Source: Mangrovimicrobium sp048323675
GTDB lineage: Bacteria > Pseudomonadota > Gammaproteobacteria > Pseudomonadales > Halieaceae
Reading direction: 5' to 3'
Length of the DNA: 64,000 nucleotides
Assembly: GCF_048323675.1 (NCBI RefSeq)
Contig: NZ_JBLWFK010000001.1
Span: 372,001 to 436,000, forward strand
Shown: positions 51,953 to 61,992 of the stretch, piece after piece
Layout: each line of letters opens with the position of its first letter
Position numbering within the stretch: the stretch's first letter is position 1
Made by a program: the position numbers and the translations under genes
The notes under the pieces: generated by a model
Database searches by the model: none
The model's input: only the letters and a program-made list of their open reading frames with translations
What the model was told of the DNA's origin: nothing

Positions 51953-52789
51953 GTGAGTGAAGTCCTCGCCACCGGCCCGGTGCGCAAGATGAAAACCCAA
52001 CTGGCGGATGCGGTGGCTTACCGACTGCCGCTGGGCGACGCCGAAGTGCCCATGAACGCGCTCCTGGGCCAGCAGCTGCAACTGCGCTATACCGGCGCCA
52101 TCAACTGCATCCACTGTGGCCGCAAGAGCAGCAAGAGTTTCAACCAGGGCTACTGCTTCCCCTGTTTCCGCTCGCTGGCCCAGTGCGACAGCTGTATCGT
52201 GTCCCCGGAAAAATGCCACTACCACCTCGGCACCTGCCGGGAACCGGAGTGGGGTGCGGCCAACTGCATGATCGAGCACGTGGTCTATCTCGCCAATACC
52301 TCGGGTCTCAAGGTCGGCATTACCCGCCACAGCCAGGTGCCCACCCGCTGGATGGACCAGGGCGCGACCCAGGCACAGCCTATCTTCCGCGTCGATTCGC
52401 GCCTGCACTCCGGGCTGGTGGAGCACCTGTTCAAGGATCACGTGGCCGACAAGACCAGCTGGCAGGCCATGCTCAAGGGCGACGCGGAACCGCTGGACCT
52501 CGAGGCCCAGCGACAGCGCCTGATGGAAGTATGTGCCGGCGCCGTGGAACAATTGCGCGAGCAGCACGGTCTACAGGCCATCACGGCACTGGAGGCGGCC
52601 GGGGAAACCCGTATCAGCTACCCGGTGCTGGAATACCCGGTCAAAGTGAAATCGTTCAACCTGGACAAGACACCCACTATCGAGGGCACCCTGCTGGGCA
52701 TCAAGGGCCAGTACCTGATCTTCGACACCGGTGTCATCAACATGCGCAAATACGGCGGCTATGAACTGGCCGTTTCCCGCATCAACTGA
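51953..52789 (+). CDS. DUF2797 protein
   Basis: A 278-residue protein with a cysteine-rich N-terminal half: C-I-H-C-G-R-K (about residues 52-58), C-F-P-C (about 68-71), C-D-S-C (about 78-81), C-H-Y-H, and C-x21-C further on. This suggests bound zinc. Later G-L-K-V-G-I-T-R resembles GIY-YIG-like nuclease strands, an idea that needs structural proof. GTG 51953 start. Only 8 bases separate it from pepN. Confidence 0.85.
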   Translation: MSEVLATGPVRKMKTQLADAVAYRLPLGDAEVPMNALLGQQLQLRYTGAINCIHCGRKSSKSFNQGYCFPCFRSLAQCDSCIVSPEKCHYHLGTCREPEWGAANCMIEHVVYLANTSGLKVGITRHSQVPTRWMDQGATQAQPIFRVDSRLHSGLVEHLFKDHVADKTSWQAMLKGDAEPLDLEAQRQRLMEVCAGAVEQLREQHGLQAITALEAAGETRISYPVLEYPVKVKSFNLDKTPTIEGTLLGIKGQYLIFDTGVINMRKYGGYELAVSRIN

Positions 52790-52797
52790 GGTTTTTT

Positions 52798-55449
52798 ATG
52801 CGTGAAGCAAATCCCGGCGCCATCTATCTCAAGGATTATTCCGCTCCGGCGTTCCTGATCAACCGCACCGAGCTGCACTTCGAACTGGGCGAGGAGGAAA
52901 CCCTGGTCCACGCCCGCCTGCACCTGCTGCGTTCACCGGAACACGCGGGCCAGGCGCCGCTGGAGTTGCAGGGCCAGAACCTCGAGCTGGTCTCCGTGGG
53001 CGTCGATTTCGACGAATTGAGTCCCGACCAGTACCGCGTGGACGAGGACTCGCTGGTCATCGACAAGGTTCCCGAGCAGTTCGTGCTGAAAACCACCACC
53101 CGCATCCGGCCCCAGGACAATACCTCGCTGGAAGGGCTGTACAAGTCCAGCGGCATGTTCTGCACCCAGTGCGAGGCCGAGGGCTTCCGCAAGATCACTT
53201 ATTACCTGGACCGCCCGGACGTGATGGCGGTGTTCACGGTGACCATCACCGCGGATCCCGCCCGCTACCCTGTCCTGCTGTCCAACGGCAACCTGCTGGA
53301 CGATAAAATCCTGGCCGACGGGCGCCGCGAGGTTCTCTGGCACGACCCCTTCCCCAAGCCCTGCTACCTGTTTGCGCTGGTGGCCGGCGACCTGCAGTAC
53401 GTGGAGGATACCTTCACCACGATGTCCGGGCGCGAGGTGAGCCTCAATCTCTACGTGGAGGAGAAAGACCTGCCCAAGTGCGATCATGCGATGGATTCCC
53501 TGAAGCGCTCGATGCGCTGGGACGAGGAAGTCTACGGCCGCATGTACGACCTCGACATCTTCAATATTGTCGCGGTGGACGACTTCAACATGGGAGCGAT
53601 GGAAAACAAGAGCCTCAACATCTTCAATACCTCCTGCGTGCTCTGCCACCCGGATACCACCACCGATGCCGGTTACCAGCGGGTCGAGGCGATCGTCGCC
53701 CACGAGTATTTCCACAACTGGAGCGGCAACCGGGTCACCTGCCGGGACTGGTTCCAGCTGAGCCTGAAAGAGGGCTTTACCGTCTTCCGCGACGCCGAAT
53801 TCTCCTCGGACATGGGCTCGCGCACGGTCAAGCGGGTGGAGGATGTCAGCGTGCTGCGCACCGCCCAGTTCGCCGAGGACGCCGGCCCCATGGCGCACCC
53901 GGTGCGCCCGGAGTCCTATATCGAGATCAACAACTTCTACACCCTGACGGTCTATGAGAAGGGCGCGGAAGTGGTGCGCATGATCCACACCCTGCTGGGG
54001 CCGGAACTGTTCCGCGCCGGGTCCGACCTCTATTTCCGCCGCCACGACGGCCAGGCCGTGACCTGTGAGGACTTCGTCCGCGCCATGGAGGATGCCAGCG
54101 GTTGCGACCTCGGCCAGTTCCGTCGCTGGTACTCCCAGGCGGGCACCCCGGAGCTGCGGGTGTTCGACGAATACGACGAGGACGCCCGCACCTATACCCT
54201 GCATGTCAGCCAGAGCTGCCCCGCGACACCCGGGCAGGCCAGCAAGGAACCCTTCGTGATTCCACTGGCGGTCGGTCTGCTCGGCGATGCCGGCAACCTG
54301 CGCCTGCAGGTGGCGGGGGAGGAGCCTGACTACGAGACCGACGACAACACCCACCGGGTGCTGGTGGTGGACCAGGCGGAGCAGTCCTTCGTCTTCACCG
54401 ACGTGGGCGAACACCCGATCCCCTCTTTGCTGCGCGGTTTTTCCGCCCCGGTGAAGCTGGATTACCCCTACAGCCGCGGCCAGCTGTGCGAGCTGATGAG
54501 CCGCGACGATGACGGCTTCGTGCGCTGGGACAGTGCCCAGAGCCTCGCCCGGCGTGTCATCGAGGAGGTACAGCAGCAACTGGCGGCGGGCCAGGCAGCG
54601 CGGGTTGACGTCCTGCTGGCACAAGCCTGTGAACGCCTGCTGGGCGACAGCTCGCTGGAGCCCGCCATGGTGGCGGAGATGCTGACCCTGCCCAGCGAGA
54701 ACTATCTCGCGGAGCAGGCGAAGGAGGGCGAGGCCGATGTCGAACTGATCAGCCGCGCGCGGGCCGCGGTGAAAGCCGCGGTGGGTGAAGCCTGCGCCGG
54801 GCTGTTCCTGCAGCGCTACGAGGAACTGGCGATCACCGAACCGTATGCCGCGAGTGGCGAGCAGATTGGCCAGCGCGCCCTGCGCAACCTGTGCCTCGAT
54901 TACCTGGCCTGCGCCAACAGCGATTACCTGGCGCTGGCCCGCGACCAGTTCGGTGCGGCGGACAACATCACCGATCGCCTCGCGGCCCTGCGCGCGCTGG
55001 CGTTTTACGGCGCCGAGAGCGACTGGTCGAAACCGCTGCAGCGCTTCCTCGAGGACTGGCGCGGCGAAACCCTGGCGATCAACCAGTGGTTCACCGTGCA
55101 GGCCCTGATGTCCGACAGCGGGGCGGTGGAACGGGTGCGGGAGCTAATGCAGCACCCAGCCTTCGACCCGCGCAACCCGAACAAGGTGCGCGCTCTGGTA
55201 GGCGCCTTCTGCGCCCAGAATCCGCGGCAGTTCCACCGCGAGGATGGCGCGGGCTACCGCCTGCTGGGCGAGGTCGTCGAGAGCCTCAATCACAGCAATC
55301 CCCAGCTGGCCTCGCGCATGCTGACGCCGCTCACCCGCTGGCGCCGCTACCGCGGCCGGGCCGAGCTGATGCGCGCAGAGCTGGAACGCCTGGCGGCGTT
55401 GCCGGACCTGTCACCGGATGTGTACGAACTGGTGAGCAAGTCGCTGTAA
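52798..55449 (+). CDS. pepN: Aminopeptidase N
   Basis: An 883-residue M1 metallopeptidase that removes N-terminal residues from peptides in the cytoplasm. The substrate-recognition motif G-A-M-E-N is at residues 266-270 and the zinc site H-E-Y-F-H-N-W at 302-308, with the distal Glu in the S-L-K-E-G-F segment. The length equals bacterial PepN. ATG 52798 has TGAGG upstream. It closes the DUF1315-DUF2797-pepN unit. Confidence 0.97.
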   Translation: MREANPGAIYLKDYSAPAFLINRTELHFELGEEETLVHARLHLLRSPEHAGQAPLELQGQNLELVSVGVDFDELSPDQYRVDEDSLVIDKVPEQFVLKTTTRIRPQDNTSLEGLYKSSGMFCTQCEAEGFRKITYYLDRPDVMAVFTVTITADPARYPVLLSNGNLLDDKILADGRREVLWHDPFPKPCYLFALVAGDLQYVEDTFTTMSGREVSLNLYVEEKDLPKCDHAMDSLKRSMRWDEEVYGRMYDLDIFNIVAVDDFNMGAMENKSLNIFNTSCVLCHPDTTTDAGYQRVEAIVAHEYFHNWSGNRVTCRDWFQLSLKEGFTVFRDAEFSSDMGSRTVKRVEDVSVLRTAQFAEDAGPMAHPVRPESYIEINNFYTLTVYEKGAEVVRMIHTLLGPELFRAGSDLYFRRHDGQAVTCEDFVRAMEDASGCDLGQFRRWYSQAGTPELRVFDEYDEDARTYTLHVSQSCPATPGQASKEPFVIPLAVGLLGDAGNLRLQVAGEEPDYETDDNTHRVLVVDQAEQSFVFTDVGEHPIPSLLRGFSAPVKLDYPYSRGQLCELMSRDDDGFVRWDSAQSLARRVIEEVQQQLAAGQAARVDVLLAQACERLLGDSSLEPAMVAEMLTLPSENYLAEQAKEGEADVELISRARAAVKAAVGEACAGLFLQRYEELAITEPYAASGEQIGQRALRNLCLDYLACANSDYLALARDQFGAADNITDRLAALRALAFYGAESDWSKPLQRFLEDWRGETLAINQWFTVQALMSDSGAVERVRELMQHPAFDPRNPNKVRALVGAFCAQNPRQFHREDGAGYRLLGEVVESLNHSNPQLASRMLTPLTRWRRYRGRAELMRAELERLAALPDLSPDVYELVSKSL

Positions 55450-55524
55450 ATGGCAGGGCAGGGCCGGGTCTCCCGGCCCGGTCGCGGCGACACGCCGGAA
55501 TGACCACCAACGCGCCGCGCTGCC

Positions 55525-56436
55525 TCAAGACCCCTGTAATTCGCCCATCTGCTGTTGCAGCAACGACCTGATCCGGGTTGCGGCGGGCGACAGGGTGCGC
55601 TGGCTGAGGCTGTAAAACATCAGCCGGTAGCTATCCACGCGCAATCCAAAACGTTCCGCCGGCAGGTTTACCAGGAGTCCTTCTGCCAGTTCCCCGGCCG
55701 CGGCGATATCCGACGCGACCCAGATGGCGTCGGTTGTGGCGGCAATTTTCGCGGCTGTACCGTAATCCTCCACCAGGTGCTGCGCTCCCGCCAGGGCGGG
55801 AACGGCGGCAAAGCGCGCACCGGCCGAACCGCGCAGGTGGTCGGGGACCAGCAGCGGATAGCTGCGACGCCCGGATTGCCGGCCGCGCAACAGGGGGTGC
55901 CGCGGCCTTACCAGCAAGCGCAGGTTGCAATGACCGAGGGATACCGCCCGCAGCGGCGCCGTGTCCGGCAGTTGGCCATCGGCACAGACAAAAAACTCCA
56001 GTTGTGCGGCCTGCAGGAGGTTGAGCAGGGCCTCCGCGCGGCGCACCGTCACCCGGGTAACCAGCTCCGGGGTTTCTGCCAGTACCGTCTGCAGGCAACC
56101 CGCCAGCAGGGCCTTCGCCGGCATGGGCGCCATGCCGAAGGCGACATCCCCGGCGGCGGCGCCGGATTCCAGCAGCAGCGAGCGTTCCAGTTCGTCGGCG
56201 TCGCGCAGCAGCTGTTTCGCACGCTCCACGAAGCGGCGGCCGACAGCCGTCAACTGGACTCCGCCGCGGTTGCGGTCAAACAGCCGGGTCTCCATGCGTT
56301 GTTCGAAGCCCTGGATACTGCGCGAGAGCGCCGACTGGGTCAGGCCCAGTTCCTCCGCGGCGCGGGTATAGTTCAGGGTGTCCGCCAGGGTCGCCACATG
56401 GCGCAGGCTGCGCAGGTCCATATTCTTATGACTCAT
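55525..56436 (-). CDS. LysR-type transcriptional regulator
   Basis: A 303-residue regulator. The N-terminal helix-turn-helix (residues 6-65) has N-Y-T-R-A-A-E-E-L-G-L-T-Q-S-A-L-S-R-S-I; a periplasmic-binding-like effector domain covers about 95-295. Starts at 56436, 56421 and TTG 56448 are possible; none has a strong ribosome site. It is divergent from the fatty acid hydroxylase gene, with 82 bases between starts, so that gene is its likely target. Confidence 0.9.
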   Translation of the reverse strand: MSHKNMDLRSLRHVATLADTLNYTRAAEELGLTQSALSRSIQGFEQRMETRLFDRNRGGVQLTAVGRRFVERAKQLLRDADELERSLLLESGAAAGDVAFGMAPMPAKALLAGCLQTVLAETPELVTRVTVRRAEALLNLLQAAQLEFFVCADGQLPDTAPLRAVSLGHCNLRLLVRPRHPLLRGRQSGRRSYPLLVPDHLRGSAGARFAAVPALAGAQHLVEDYGTAAKIAATTDAIWVASDIAAAGELAEGLLVNLPAERFGLRVDSYRLMFYSLSQRTLSPAATRIRSLLQQQMGELQGS

Positions 56437-56518
56437 CAAAATACCCAATCATATGCATTGGATGTATTTCTGTATTCAAGCGCACAATGGGTCCCGTGGA
56501 AAGATCTGGAACCCTGAT

Positions 56519-57346
56519 ATGACGAATCCCTTTACCTGGATTACGGTGGTGGTGCTGCTCATGCTGCTGGTGGAAGTGTTCGCCGGTCGCCACCGGGGCG
56601 TTCATAGCCGGGATGAGCTGCTGGTCAATGGCCTGTGCATCCTCCTCGGCGTCAGCGTGCGACCGCTGCTTGCGGCGGCCGTTGCGATGCTGATCGCCGT
56701 CCTGCTGCCCGCCGGGCGTGGCGCGCTATCCGGCCTGCCGTTCTGGCCTGCGCTGCTGGCGATCGTGTTACTCGCCGAATTTGTAAACTACTGGGTTCAC
56801 CGCTGGGCGCACAATGCGGAGCGCCATCCCTGGCTGAACTGGCTCTGGGCCTTTCATCGCACCCATCACACGGCGCCCTATATGAATGTCATGCTGCATT
56901 TCAGGGTGCATTTCGCCTGGGCGCTGGTCTCGGGACTGACCTGGGTGATCTCGCTGGCGATCTATCTCGGGCAGGGTGTCGCGGCGGGCGTGGCGGTGAT
57001 CATCTTCGGGGTCTACGGTGTGCTGACCCACAGCCACTTCCGCTGGGATGACCGCCTGCGGGCGCACCCGCGCTACGGCCGGCTGTTCCGTGCCATGGAG
57101 CACGTGCTGGTGTCGCCGGGCATCCACCACAGCCACCACGGCTTTGGCCGCGATGGGGGCAACTACCGCAATTTCGGCATTTTCCTTTCCATTTACGACT
57201 GGTGGTTCGGGACCCTGCACATTCCTGCCGGCCGACCCGCGCACTATGGCATCCCGCGGCGCAAGCTGCACTGGGCAGAGGAAGTGTTCTACCCCCTGTA
57301 CCGGGGGCGGGCGCTGGCCTTCGCGCCCGGCGAGCGTCGCGAATAA
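56519..57346 (+). CDS. Fatty acid hydroxylase/sterol desaturase superfamily membrane protein
   Basis: A 275-residue membrane enzyme with about four helices and the di-iron histidine boxes H-R-W-A-H (about 97), H-R-T-H-H (about 117) and H-H-S-H-H (about 202). The family hydroxylates or desaturates lipids, sterols or carotenoids using O2; the substrate here is unknown. ATG 56519 has a weak GGAA upstream; ATG 56453 is in frame but extends into the control region. It is divergent from the LysR gene. Confidence 0.88.
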   Translation: MTNPFTWITVVVLLMLLVEVFAGRHRGVHSRDELLVNGLCILLGVSVRPLLAAAVAMLIAVLLPAGRGALSGLPFWPALLAIVLLAEFVNYWVHRWAHNAERHPWLNWLWAFHRTHHTAPYMNVMLHFRVHFAWALVSGLTWVISLAIYLGQGVAAGVAVIIFGVYGVLTHSHFRWDDRLRAHPRYGRLFRAMEHVLVSPGIHHSHHGFGRDGGNYRNFGIFLSIYDWWFGTLHIPAGRPAHYGIPRRKLHWAEEVFYPLYRGRALAFAPGERRE

Positions 57347-57348
57347 AC

Positions 57349-59055
57349 CTAATTGCCGGGGTAGAGCGCGAACTCGCGCTGGGTCGGTGCGGCGTTCCTT
57401 CCGCCCGGCCCCTGCTTGCGCAGGCGCTCGGCCACTGCCTTCAAGCCCGAGCCGTCCCAGCTTCCCGCACTGCGGCTGTACAGGGACGCCTCCAGTTCGG
57501 CCAGTGCCGCATCCAGCGCATCGTCTGCAAACAGTAGCCTGGCGTCTCCCAGCGAGGTGACGCGACCGTGTTCGGACAGCGCATTGGCCCAGCCGATCAG
57601 CGCGTTGCGGGCGGGTGCCGCGGCGCCCGAGGTGCAGGCTGCCACCAGGTTGCGATAGGCGCTGCGAGCGCCTTCCGTCTCGGTTTCAGGTGTGCCGCTG
57701 TCGGCGGCCGGCGGAGTGCGCCGGCGCCAGTACAGGAACAGGGTCAGCGCCCAGCCCAGCGCGCAGAACAGCGCCAGCAGGGGCCAGAACAGGCCGGGCG
57801 AACTGCTGGCCTGGCCTGCGGCTCCGGGGTCGGCGGCTACGCCCGACTCCGCCGTTGGCGTGGGAAGTACGGGGGTGGCCGCGCCAGTCGCGGCGGCGAT
57901 TTTCAGGCTGTGGGCGGGAATGACCGCCTTGCGCAGGCTGTTGGTCGCGGTGTCCCACCAGGGTATTTCGATGGCGGGAAGGTCGATGGTGCCGGCTTCC
58001 AGCGGCACGATGGCGACGCTGTCCTGGCGTACACCCTGCAGGCCGCTGGCGATTTCGCGGTCCTCGATCTTCGGCTGGTCGGGATAGAATTTCAGGCCGT
58101 CCTGCTGCGGGAACAGGGTCGGCGGCAATTGCGCGCCCTGCAGGCCCTCGCCGCGGATCCGGATGGTGCGGGTCACCGATTCGCCGACCTTCAGGTTGGC
58201 CGGGTCCTGCGACCACTCCTCCTCGACCTGCAGGCTGCGCGCCGGCAGCCAGTCGGCGCTGGCGGGGTAATCCAGGGGCTTGGGCTGCACGGTGATCTCG
58301 ATCGGGTCGGTGTCGCGGCGAATGACCCGCCCGCGGGAACCGGGGTTGAACAGGCTGCGCGGTGCGATGCTCTCGCGCGCGGAGAATTGCTGTGCCGGTA
58401 TTTCCAGGGTGCCGCTCTGTTCGGGGAAAATGGCGTAACGCACTTCCTGCACCAGCCACAGGCGGCCGTGCATGCGACGCTGGTAGGATTTCTGCTCCAG
58501 CGGCACCACGAAAGCATTGGGCAGGTCCAGCTCACTGACGCCCGCCCGTTCGAGATTGACCGACTGCTGGATGCTCAGGGTCAACAGCACCTGGCCCTGC
58601 ACATAGACCTCATCGGAATCCACCGCGGCCGAGAACAGCACGACCTCGTCGCCGGGGTCCACCTGCGGCCGATCGCTGACGCTGACCGGTATCGCCCGGG
58701 TGCGGCTGCTGCCGATGGCGAAGGGCGGGATGACCAGTTGGCCCGCGCGACGCGGCGCGATCTCCATGGTCAGCTCGCGCTTGTGGGTCTGCTGGCCGTT
58801 GATCAGGGTCATGCTGCTGCGCAGGTTGCGCGACAGGACCTCGAAATCCGCAGACAGGTGGCTGGTGTCCACTCCCTGCAGGTTTTCGTCATCGGCACTT
58901 GCCGACAGGGTCAGTACCAGGGTGTCACCGAGGGCGACGTCGCTGCGATCCACGCTGGCCGAGACCTCGGCGCGCGTCGCAGCGGCGAGCAGCAGTAACG
59001 GCAGCGCCAGCAGCAGCGCCAGCCGGCGTATCGGCTTACCAGTATTTCTCATCAT
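57349..59055 (-). CDS. batD: BatD family protein
   Basis: A 568-residue exported protein with a signal peptide (residues 8-28, ending A-T-R-A). Immunoglobulin-like beta domains follow, with V-D-R-S-D-V-A-L-G-D-T-L-V-L-T-L near residue 33. One membrane helix lies near residue 430, with a cytoplasmic C-terminal tail. It is the last gene of the Bat operon, associated with aerotolerance and envelope stress. The ATG (59055, or the next codon) lies inside the end of the preceding gene, an overlap of 20 bases. Confidence 0.87.
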   Translation of the reverse strand: MMRNTGKPIRRLALLLALPLLLLAAATRAEVSASVDRSDVALGDTLVLTLSASADDENLQGVDTSHLSADFEVLSRNLRSSMTLINGQQTHKRELTMEIAPRRAGQLVIPPFAIGSSRTRAIPVSVSDRPQVDPGDEVVLFSAAVDSDEVYVQGQVLLTLSIQQSVNLERAGVSELDLPNAFVVPLEQKSYQRRMHGRLWLVQEVRYAIFPEQSGTLEIPAQQFSARESIAPRSLFNPGSRGRVIRRDTDPIEITVQPKPLDYPASADWLPARSLQVEEEWSQDPANLKVGESVTRTIRIRGEGLQGAQLPPTLFPQQDGLKFYPDQPKIEDREIASGLQGVRQDSVAIVPLEAGTIDLPAIEIPWWDTATNSLRKAVIPAHSLKIAAATGAATPVLPTPTAESGVAADPGAAGQASSSPGLFWPLLALFCALGWALTLFLYWRRRTPPAADSGTPETETEGARSAYRNLVAACTSGAAAPARNALIGWANALSEHGRVTSLGDARLLFADDALDAALAELEASLYSRSAGSWDGSGLKAVAERLRKQGPGGRNAAPTQREFALYPGN

Positions 59056-60949
59056 TACTCGTATTGCCATGTTGTTGCCGTTGCCGGCTCTCGTAGCGGA
59101 ATTTCTCGCGCAGCAATCCGGCGGGATCATCCGGCACCCGACGCAGCCACTGTTCCAGCGCCTGGTCGCGCTCCTGGTCCTCCGCTTCGGCGCCGCCGGT
59201 GGCCTTGCCGGCCTCATCCTCGCTGTCGCCATCGGCGGGTTCTGCGGCGCCATCCGCGCGGCCGGCATTTTCAGGCTGGGCCTCTTCAGCGAATAGTTCG
59301 TCTGCCTGCCCCGTGTCCTGGTTATCAGCGGATTGTTCGCCGGATTGCTCCCCGGACTGCTTGTCCTGCCCCGGCGGGTTCTGCTGCTGCTCCTGGCCGG
59401 ATGACGGGTCGGCCGCGTCCTGCTGGTCGGCCTGTTGGTCACCGGATTGTCCCTGCGAATCCGGCTGCTGCCCTTGCTGGTTTTGCTGGGAGCCCTGGCC
59501 TTCATCGGACTGGTTCTGCTGGCCGCCGGATTGCTGGTCCTGGTCCTGCTGGTCACCGGATTGCTGCTGATCCTGCTGCTGTTGCTGCTGCTGTTTCAGC
59601 AAGTCCTCCACCAGTTGGTGATTGGCTTCGGCGTCCTCTTTCCCCGGTTGCAGTTGCAGGGATTTTTCGTAGGCCTCCAGCGCCTCGGGCAGCTTGCCCT
59701 GGCGGGCGAGGGCGTTGCCGCGGTTGTACAGGTCGTCGGCGCTCTCATCGCTCGAGAAGGCCTGTGCTGCCGCCTCGTAATTCTCGTCGCGATAGGCGGC
59801 GGTGCCCGCCCATCGGCGGTCCTTGAACAGCTGGCCGGCGCGTTCAAAATCCTTCGCCTGCAGTGCGCGCTGGGCCTGCTGGTCGCGGGTCAGCCAGAGG
59901 TCGTCCCAGCTATTCGCCTGTGCCTCGGGCGGTGACTGCATCAGCAGCAGCGGCACCAGGCAGACCAGCCAGCCGCGGCGGAACAGCAGCAGCACGGCGG
60001 GCAGCAGGCACAGCACCAGGATATAACCCTGGTCCTCCCAGGTGTCGGTATTGCGGCCCAGTGCCTGCAACTCCGCGGGCCGCTGCAGGGGCGACTCGGC
60101 AAGCAGCGCCTGGAGATCGCTGTCGTCGAGTTGCATGCGCCGGTAGCGGCCGCCGGTCTCTTCGGCGGTGCGGCGCAATTCGTCCTCCTCCAGCCGGGGC
60201 GTGACGATCGCGCCTTTCTCGTCCTTGAGGAAGCCGCCGGCGGGCAGCGGCAGGGGCGCGCCGGTGCGGGTGCCGATACCCATGATGGAGAGGTCCACGC
60301 CCGAGCCGCGCATGACCTCCACGATCTTGTTCCGGTCGCTGTCGTCGATGCCATCCGTGAGCAGCAGGATCCTGCCCTGGCGCAAGCCGGCGGAACGCAG
60401 CAGTTCCAGCGCCTGCTGTAATGCCTGCGCCGGCTGCGATCCCGGCAGGGGCATGATCCCCGGCTGCAGGGCGGGCAGCAGGTTGGCGATGGTGGGCGTA
60501 TCGTCGGTCAGCGGGGTGACCACATGGGAGTCACCGGCGTAGGCGATCAGCGCGGTCTGGCCCTCCTTGCGCTGCGCCAGCAGGTCGCGCAGCTTCTGCC
60601 GGGCGCGATCGATGCGCGAGGGGCTGAGGTCGCCGGCATTCATGGAGTAGCTGAGATCCAGCACCAGCACCAGCGCGTCCTCGGTAGTATGCACGGGCTG
60701 GGGAATCTTGCGCAGGCTGGGCCCCGCGGCGGCGAGGCAAGCGATTACCCAGAGCAGCAACAGGAACGGCGCCAGGCCGGGTCCCCGTGTGCCTTGCCAT
60801 TCGCCCTGCAGCAGGTGCGGTAGTAACTCAGGGTCGATAACGCTGCTCCACTGGCCCTGCCGGCGTGAACTGCGCCACAGCAACAGTGCGAACAGTACCG
60901 CGGGGACCAGTGCCCACAACCACTCCGGGCGCAACAGGTGCAGGTTCAC
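59036..60949 (-). CDS. batB: BatB/BatC-type VWA-TPR protein with Gln/Asp-rich tail
   Basis: A 637-residue protein. Two membrane helices near the N-terminus are followed by a VWA domain (about 85-290) with MIDAS D-L-S-Y-S-M, another helix near 310-340, and two to three TPR repeats (about 370-460). A long low-complexity part (about 465-580) is rich in Gln, Asp, Gly, Ser and Glu. It combines what other genomes encode as separate BatB (VWA) and BatC (TPR). GTG 60949 overlaps the BatA stop (GTGA), with GGAGGTGG upstream. Confidence 0.88.
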   Translation of the reverse strand: MNLHLLRPEWLWALVPAVLFALLLWRSSRRQGQWSSVIDPELLPHLLQGEWQGTRGPGLAPFLLLLWVIACLAAAGPSLRKIPQPVHTTEDALVLVLDLSYSMNAGDLSPSRIDRARQKLRDLLAQRKEGQTALIAYAGDSHVVTPLTDDTPTIANLLPALQPGIMPLPGSQPAQALQQALELLRSAGLRQGRILLLTDGIDDSDRNKIVEVMRGSGVDLSIMGIGTRTGAPLPLPAGGFLKDEKGAIVTPRLEEDELRRTAEETGGRYRRMQLDDSDLQALLAESPLQRPAELQALGRNTDTWEDQGYILVLCLLPAVLLLFRRGWLVCLVPLLLMQSPPEAQANSWDDLWLTRDQQAQRALQAKDFERAGQLFKDRRWAGTAAYRDENYEAAAQAFSSDESADDLYNRGNALARQGKLPEALEAYEKSLQLQPGKEDAEANHQLVEDLLKQQQQQQQDQQQSGDQQDQDQQSGGQQNQSDEGQGSQQNQQGQQPDSQGQSGDQQADQQDAADPSSGQEQQQNPPGQDKQSGEQSGEQSADNQDTGQADELFAEEAQPENAGRADGAAEPADGDSEDEAGKATGGAEAEDQERDQALEQWLRRVPDDPAGLLREKFRYESRQRQQHGNTSNDEKYW

Positions 60950-61992
60950 GGCGCCACCTCCAGCGGCGGCCTGCGTCCCGGCAGGGCCAGTCCGCGTTGC
61001 TGCAGCAACCGGGCCAGCGCCAGGGCGAAACTGATCAGCAGCGCCAGCCCGAGGGGCAGGTAGCCCAGCGACTGGCGGGGCCGGAAGGTGGCTACATCGA
61101 GTTCGATGGGTTCGAGCTGGTCGAGCAGTGTGTAGATGTTGGCGAGTTCCTGCGGATTGCGCGCGCGGAAATAGCGGCCGCCGGTGAGCTCGGCGATTTT
61201 CGTCAGGGTGGCCTCGTCGAGCTCCGCGGAGGGGTTGATCTGCCGCGCGCCAAAACTGGTGCCGAACATGCCGGGCATCAGCATGCGATCGGCGCCGATG
61301 CCAATAGTGTGGATACGGATGCCGAGCCCGGCGGCAAGTCGCGCGGCATCCAGCGGCTGCACCGAACTGGCATTGTCGGCGCCGTCGGAGAGCAGGATCA
61401 GCACCCGCTGGTCGGCGGGGCGCTCGCGCAGGCGCTTGACCGCCAGCCCGATGGCGTCGCCGATGGCGGTATCCTGGCCGGCGAATCCGATCTGCGCTTC
61501 CTCGAGAAAGCGGCCGACCGTAGTGGTGTCGAAACTCAACGGGGATTGCACGTAGGCATTGCTGCCGAACAGGATCAGGCCGAGGCGATCGCCGCGGCGC
61601 TCGTCGATAAACTGCTTGCCCAGCTGTTTCACCGCCTGCATGCGGCTGATCATGCGTTGGCCGGCCTGCATGTCCTCGATCTGCATGGAACCCGAGATAT
61701 CCACCGCCAGCATCAGGTCGCGCCCGCTTTCCGGCAGTTCCACCGCCTCGCCGATCCACATCGGGCGGGCCGCGGACAGTAACAGCAGCAACCAGATAGC
61801 CCAGAGCGCCGCGAGCCGGCGCCAGGAACCGCCAGCCATGCCCGTGCCCTGGTTTTCCGCCAGTGCGGCCCAGTGCTGGAAAAACGGGGCGCGAATCGCC
61901 GGTTCCTCGCCGCTGGCCTTGGGCAGTACCCGGCGCAGCAGCCAGGGCAGGGGCGCCAGTGCCAGCATCCAGGGCCAGATCCACTCGATCAT
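60946..61992 (-). CDS. batA: BatA VWA-domain membrane protein
   Basis: A 348-residue protein with N-terminal membrane helices (about 5-22 and 58-76), a VWA domain (about 90-290) with MIDAS D-I-S-G-S-M, T and D-G-A-D-N positions, and a C-terminal helix (about 310-330). It works in the inner membrane with MoxR-type AAA ATPases, probably in assembly or quality control of envelope complexes. ATG 61992 has GGAGG 5 bases upstream. It overlaps its neighbours on both sides by 4 bases. Confidence 0.92.
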   Translation of the reverse strand: MIEWIWPWMLALAPLPWLLRRVLPKASGEEPAIRAPFFQHWAALAENQGTGMAGGSWRRLAALWAIWLLLLLSAARPMWIGEAVELPESGRDLMLAVDISGSMQIEDMQAGQRMISRMQAVKQLGKQFIDERRGDRLGLILFGSNAYVQSPLSFDTTTVGRFLEEAQIGFAGQDTAIGDAIGLAVKRLRERPADQRVLILLSDGADNASSVQPLDAARLAAGLGIRIHTIGIGADRMLMPGMFGTSFGARQINPSAELDEATLTKIAELTGGRYFRARNPQELANIYTLLDQLEPIELDVATFRPRQSLGYLPLGLALLISFALALARLLQQRGLALPGRRPPLEVAP

